NCBI GenBank assembly: GCA_031384605.1 | Contig: JANNAT010000136.1 | Coordinates: forward strand, 1-16,537 | DNA from: JANNAT01 sp031384605 | GTDB lineage: Bacteria > Pseudomonadota > Alphaproteobacteria > Rhodobacterales > Rhodobacteraceae | Direction: 5' to 3' | Length of the DNA stretch: 16,537 nucleotides | Shown: piece by piece, positions 14,882 through 16,537 of the stretch | How the letters are laid out: every line of letters begins with the position of its first letter | Numbering within the stretch: position 1 is the stretch's first letter | Notes under the pieces: model-generated | The model's input: the letters and a program-made list of their open reading frames with translations, nothing else | Databases searched by the model: none | Told to the model about the DNA's origin: nothing | Position numbers and translations under genes: made by a program

Positions 14882-15640
14882 ATGCATCTTGATGTCCTTG
14901 ACCTGCGCAATTTTTATTACCGCACGCAGCTTGGCCGCGTGGCGCAACGGGCCATTCGCGATCAACTGGTCAAGTTGTGGCCACCGATGGTGGGGCAAAC
15001 TGTGGCGGGATTCGGTTTTGCCGTGCCGTTGTTGCGCCCATACCTTGCAGATGCGCGCCGGGTGGTCGGATTGATGCCGGGGCCGCAAGGCGTGATGCCC
15101 TGGCCTGTGGGTTTGGAAAACGTGTCGGTGCTGTGCGAAGAGTCAAGCTGGCCGCTGGCGACAGGCTTTGTTGATCGGCTGGTCGTGATGCACGGGCTTG
15201 AGACATCCGATAATCCGGCAGCGGTTCTGGACGAAGCGCACCGCGTATTGGGCCCCGGTGGGCGCGTGTTGTTTGTGGTGCCCAATCGCGGGGGCTTGTG
15301 GGCGCGGCGCGATGGCACGCCGTTTGGGTTCGGGCGGCCCTATTCCGGCGGGCAGTTAGAGGCGCAGTTGAAAAAGCACGGCTTCACCCCCGAACGCAGC
15401 ATGACATCGCTGTTCGCGCCGCCGTCCGAACGCCGGTTCTGGCTGGGCACATCGAATTTCTGGGAAGGTTTTGGGCGGCGGCTGCCTTGGTTGGCGGGCG
15501 GCGTGTTGATGGTTGAGGCCAGCAAACAGGTTTACGCCCCCACCCGCGGCGGGTTGGCGGCGGCGGTGCGCAGACCGTTGCGGGTGTTGGAAGGCGTAGG
15601 TGCCCCGGTGCCCACACCAAAGGATGGGGTTGGCGGGTAG
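14882..15640 (+). CDS. SAM-dependent methyltransferase-like protein
   Basis: The 252-residue cytosolic protein has the outline of a class I methyltransferase. A glycine loop VAGFGFAVPLL lies at 41-51, FVDRLVVMHGLE (96-107) fits the strand-4 motif, and RVLGPGGRVLFVVPNR (121-136) fits the strand-5 motif. The segment after strand 2, RVVGLMPGPQG (60-70), lacks the acidic residue that normally holds the SAM ribose. Binding may therefore be altered or lost. The C-terminal third has a short WLGTSNFWEGFGRRLPWLAGGVLMVEASKQ-like stretch (187-216) with aromatic residues and a helix pair. The gene is divergent from gloB, an arrangement I recall in other Alphaproteobacteria, so a link to glyoxal or glutathione chemistry is possible. 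Substrate unknown. Confidence 0.75.
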   Translation: MHLDVLDLRNFYYRTQLGRVAQRAIRDQLVKLWPPMVGQTVAGFGFAVPLLRPYLADARRVVGLMPGPQGVMPWPVGLENVSVLCEESSWPLATGFVDRLVVMHGLETSDNPAAVLDEAHRVLGPGGRVLFVVPNRGGLWARRDGTPFGFGRPYSGGQLEAQLKKHGFTPERSMTSLFAPPSERRFWLGTSNFWEGFGRRLPWLAGGVLMVEASKQVYAPTRGGLAAAVRRPLRVLEGVGAPVPTPKDGVGG

Positions 15641-15922
15641 GCGCGATTTTTGTGTTTTTTCCAGCACCGATCTTACGCTATGTTGGTTGCTGGCCTGCGA
15701 CTGAGGGACGCAAAAAGCACTCAAAACCCGGCTAAATCGTGTCAACTGAAATGCCGCACACAAACCTGTGAAAATCCGATGCCTTCCCGGTTGCGGCATT
15801 GGAAATCGTCTGCTAAAGACGCCCAAAATCAACCGACGCATGCCAGTGGTATGCGCCACGGAAAGCTCTTGTGTCGCACGGTTGTGCTGACGTCCAAGGG
15901 CAAAAGTTGCGGAAGGGATGAC
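15641..15922 (+). promoter_or_regulatory. Upstream region and structured leader of the atp operon
   Basis: This 282-bp region has no convincing gene; the open frame through it is unlike any family and ends in the real AtpH. It contains AATGCCGCA (15750-15758) with its perfect complement TGCGGCATT (15792-15800). An 8-bp hairpin with a 3-nt loop and one G-U pair follows (15837-15844 with 15848-15855). A third stem, GTC-GCAC/GTGC-GAC with one bulged T, lies at 15873-15891. TTGCGG (15792-15797), 17 bp before TAAAGA (15815-15820), is a weak promoter candidate. GGAAGGGA (15911-15918) is the atpH ribosome-binding site. Confidence 0.45.
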
Positions 15923-16483
15923 GTGTCCGAACCAGCTGGAATATCAATGGGCATCGCCACGCGCTATGCGCAGGCGTTGTTTGAAATTGCCAAAGACGAC
16001 AACGGCCTGAAAGCGCTTGAAACCGATACAAACGCGCTGGGCGCGGCCCTGATCGAAAGCCCTGAATTGGCGGCGATGATTGCATCCCCGGTTGTGGCGC
16101 GCGAAGATCAGGCGAATGCAATGGCGGCCATCGCCACGGCGATGAAGCTGTCGGCGATGATGGGCAATACGATTGCGCTGATGGCGTCCAAACGCCGGTT
16201 GTTCGTGCTGCCGCAACTGGTGGCCGACCTGAAAGCGCGCATTGCCATCGAAAAGGGCGAGGTGACCGCAGACGTGGTGTCCGCCACCAAACTGACCGCC
16301 GCACAGGCCACCAAACTGGCCGCCACGCTGAAAGCCCGCGTTGGCAAAGACGTCAAATTGAACACTTCCGTCGATGAAAGCCTTATCGGCGGACTTATCG
16401 TTAAGCTGGGCTCTACCATGATCGACACCTCGGTCAAGGCGCGGCTGGCAGCACTTCAGAATGCAATGAAAGAGGTTGGGTGA
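15923..16483 (+). CDS. atpH: F1F0 ATP synthase subunit delta
   Basis: Subunit delta (OSCP-like) sits on top of the F1 head and ties it to the peripheral b stalk. The 186-residue product contains GIATRYAQALFEIA (9-22), MASKRRLFVLPQL (about 82-94), and the C-terminal VDESLIGGLIVKLGSTMIDTSVKARL signature of the family (about 151-176). The GTG at 15923 is chosen because GGAAGGGA lies 4 nt upstream and relatives begin with the same Ser-Glu-Pro-Ala. The long open frame before it is leader. As in other Alphaproteobacteria, the F1 operon begins with atpH, away from the F0 genes. The stop overlaps the atpA start by one base (TGATG). Confidence 0.95.
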   Translation: MSEPAGISMGIATRYAQALFEIAKDDNGLKALETDTNALGAALIESPELAAMIASPVVAREDQANAMAAIATAMKLSAMMGNTIALMASKRRLFVLPQLVADLKARIAIEKGEVTADVVSATKLTAAQATKLAATLKARVGKDVKLNTSVDESLIGGLIVKLGSTMIDTSVKARLAALQNAMKEVG

Positions 16484-16537
16484 TGGGAATTCAGGCTGCT
16501 GAGATCTCTGCGATCCTTAAGGACCAGATCAAGAACT
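16483..16537 (+). CDS. atpA: F1 ATP synthase subunit alpha, 5' end only
   Basis: The first 18 codons (MGIQAAEISAILKDQIKN) match the N-terminus of the nucleotide-binding alpha subunit of F1. The gene runs off the right edge of the window. Its start overlaps the atpH stop in a TGATG, so the two are translationally coupled. The start and reading frame are clear; the catalytic parts lie outside the window. Confidence 0.93.
   Translation, partial: MGIQAAEISAILKDQIKN

Noticed and set aside
14681..15088. Upstream in-frame part of the gloB ORF
   Set aside because: It runs through the palindromes and into the divergent methyltransferase gene, and GloB proteins start at the ATG at 14680.
15612..15660. 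Terminator after the methyltransferase gene
   Set aside because: A T-rich stretch (15648-15660) is present, but the only stem I can draw before it is short and poorly paired.
15650..15922. Upstream in-frame part of the AtpH ORF
   Set aside because: It is unlike any AtpH, and the family N-terminus begins at GTG 15923 behind a ribosome-binding site.

Overview
The window looks like chromosomal core sequence from an alphaproteobacterium of the order Rhodobacterales (roseobacter group). The evidence is the S4, AtpH and AtpA N-termini, an alphaproteobacterial homospermidine synthase, a hisC-tyrC pair, an atpHA operon start separated from the F0 genes, and GC-rich hairpin debris of a kind I associate with Rhodobacteraceae intergenic regions. 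Genus cannot be fixed from this sequence. I see no rRNA, tRNA, CRISPR array, transposase, integrase or phage gene, and base composition is even throughout.

Layout. Bases 1-131 hold three adjacent hairpins and no gene. A near-consensus sigma70 promoter (132-159) and a leader of about 117 nt lead into rpsD (ribosomal protein S4), which ends at an intrinsic terminator. Next come a yqhA-like membrane protein gene and hss (homospermidine synthase), 7 bp apart. After a 120-bp gap lies the tight run hisC, tyrC and an extensin-like secreted protein gene. A DUF2125 envelope protein gene converges on that run. It is divergent from a ChaC-like gamma-glutamylcyclotransferase gene.

The centre (7683-10493) encodes a two-gene MotA/ExbB-like plus MotB/OmpA-like module. 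The first protein has four membrane segments and a cytosolic tail. The second has one membrane segment with an Asp in the proton-carrier position, about 350 residues of predicted coiled coil, and a peptidoglycan-binding OmpA domain. No flagellar, Tol, TonB or Zorya partner gene is beside it. It is the best candidate here for a poorly described system: an orphan ion-driven motor anchored to the cell wall.

On the minus strand, clpA overlaps an M23 metallopeptidase gene by 4 bp, and gloB (glyoxalase II) lies upstream of clpA. Divergent from gloB is a small SAM-methyltransferase-like gene. Two abutting perfect 22-bp palindromes sit between those two. The window ends with the start of the F1 ATP synthase operon, atpH and the first codons of atpA, behind a 282-bp leader region with several potential hairpins.

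Themes: translation (S4), energy (F1-ATPase), amino-acid and polyamine synthesis (HisC, TyrC, Hss), thiol and aldehyde chemistry (ChaC-like, GloB), protein quality control (ClpA), and a notable set of envelope genes (extensin-like, DUF2125, ExbB/OmpA pair, M23 peptidase).
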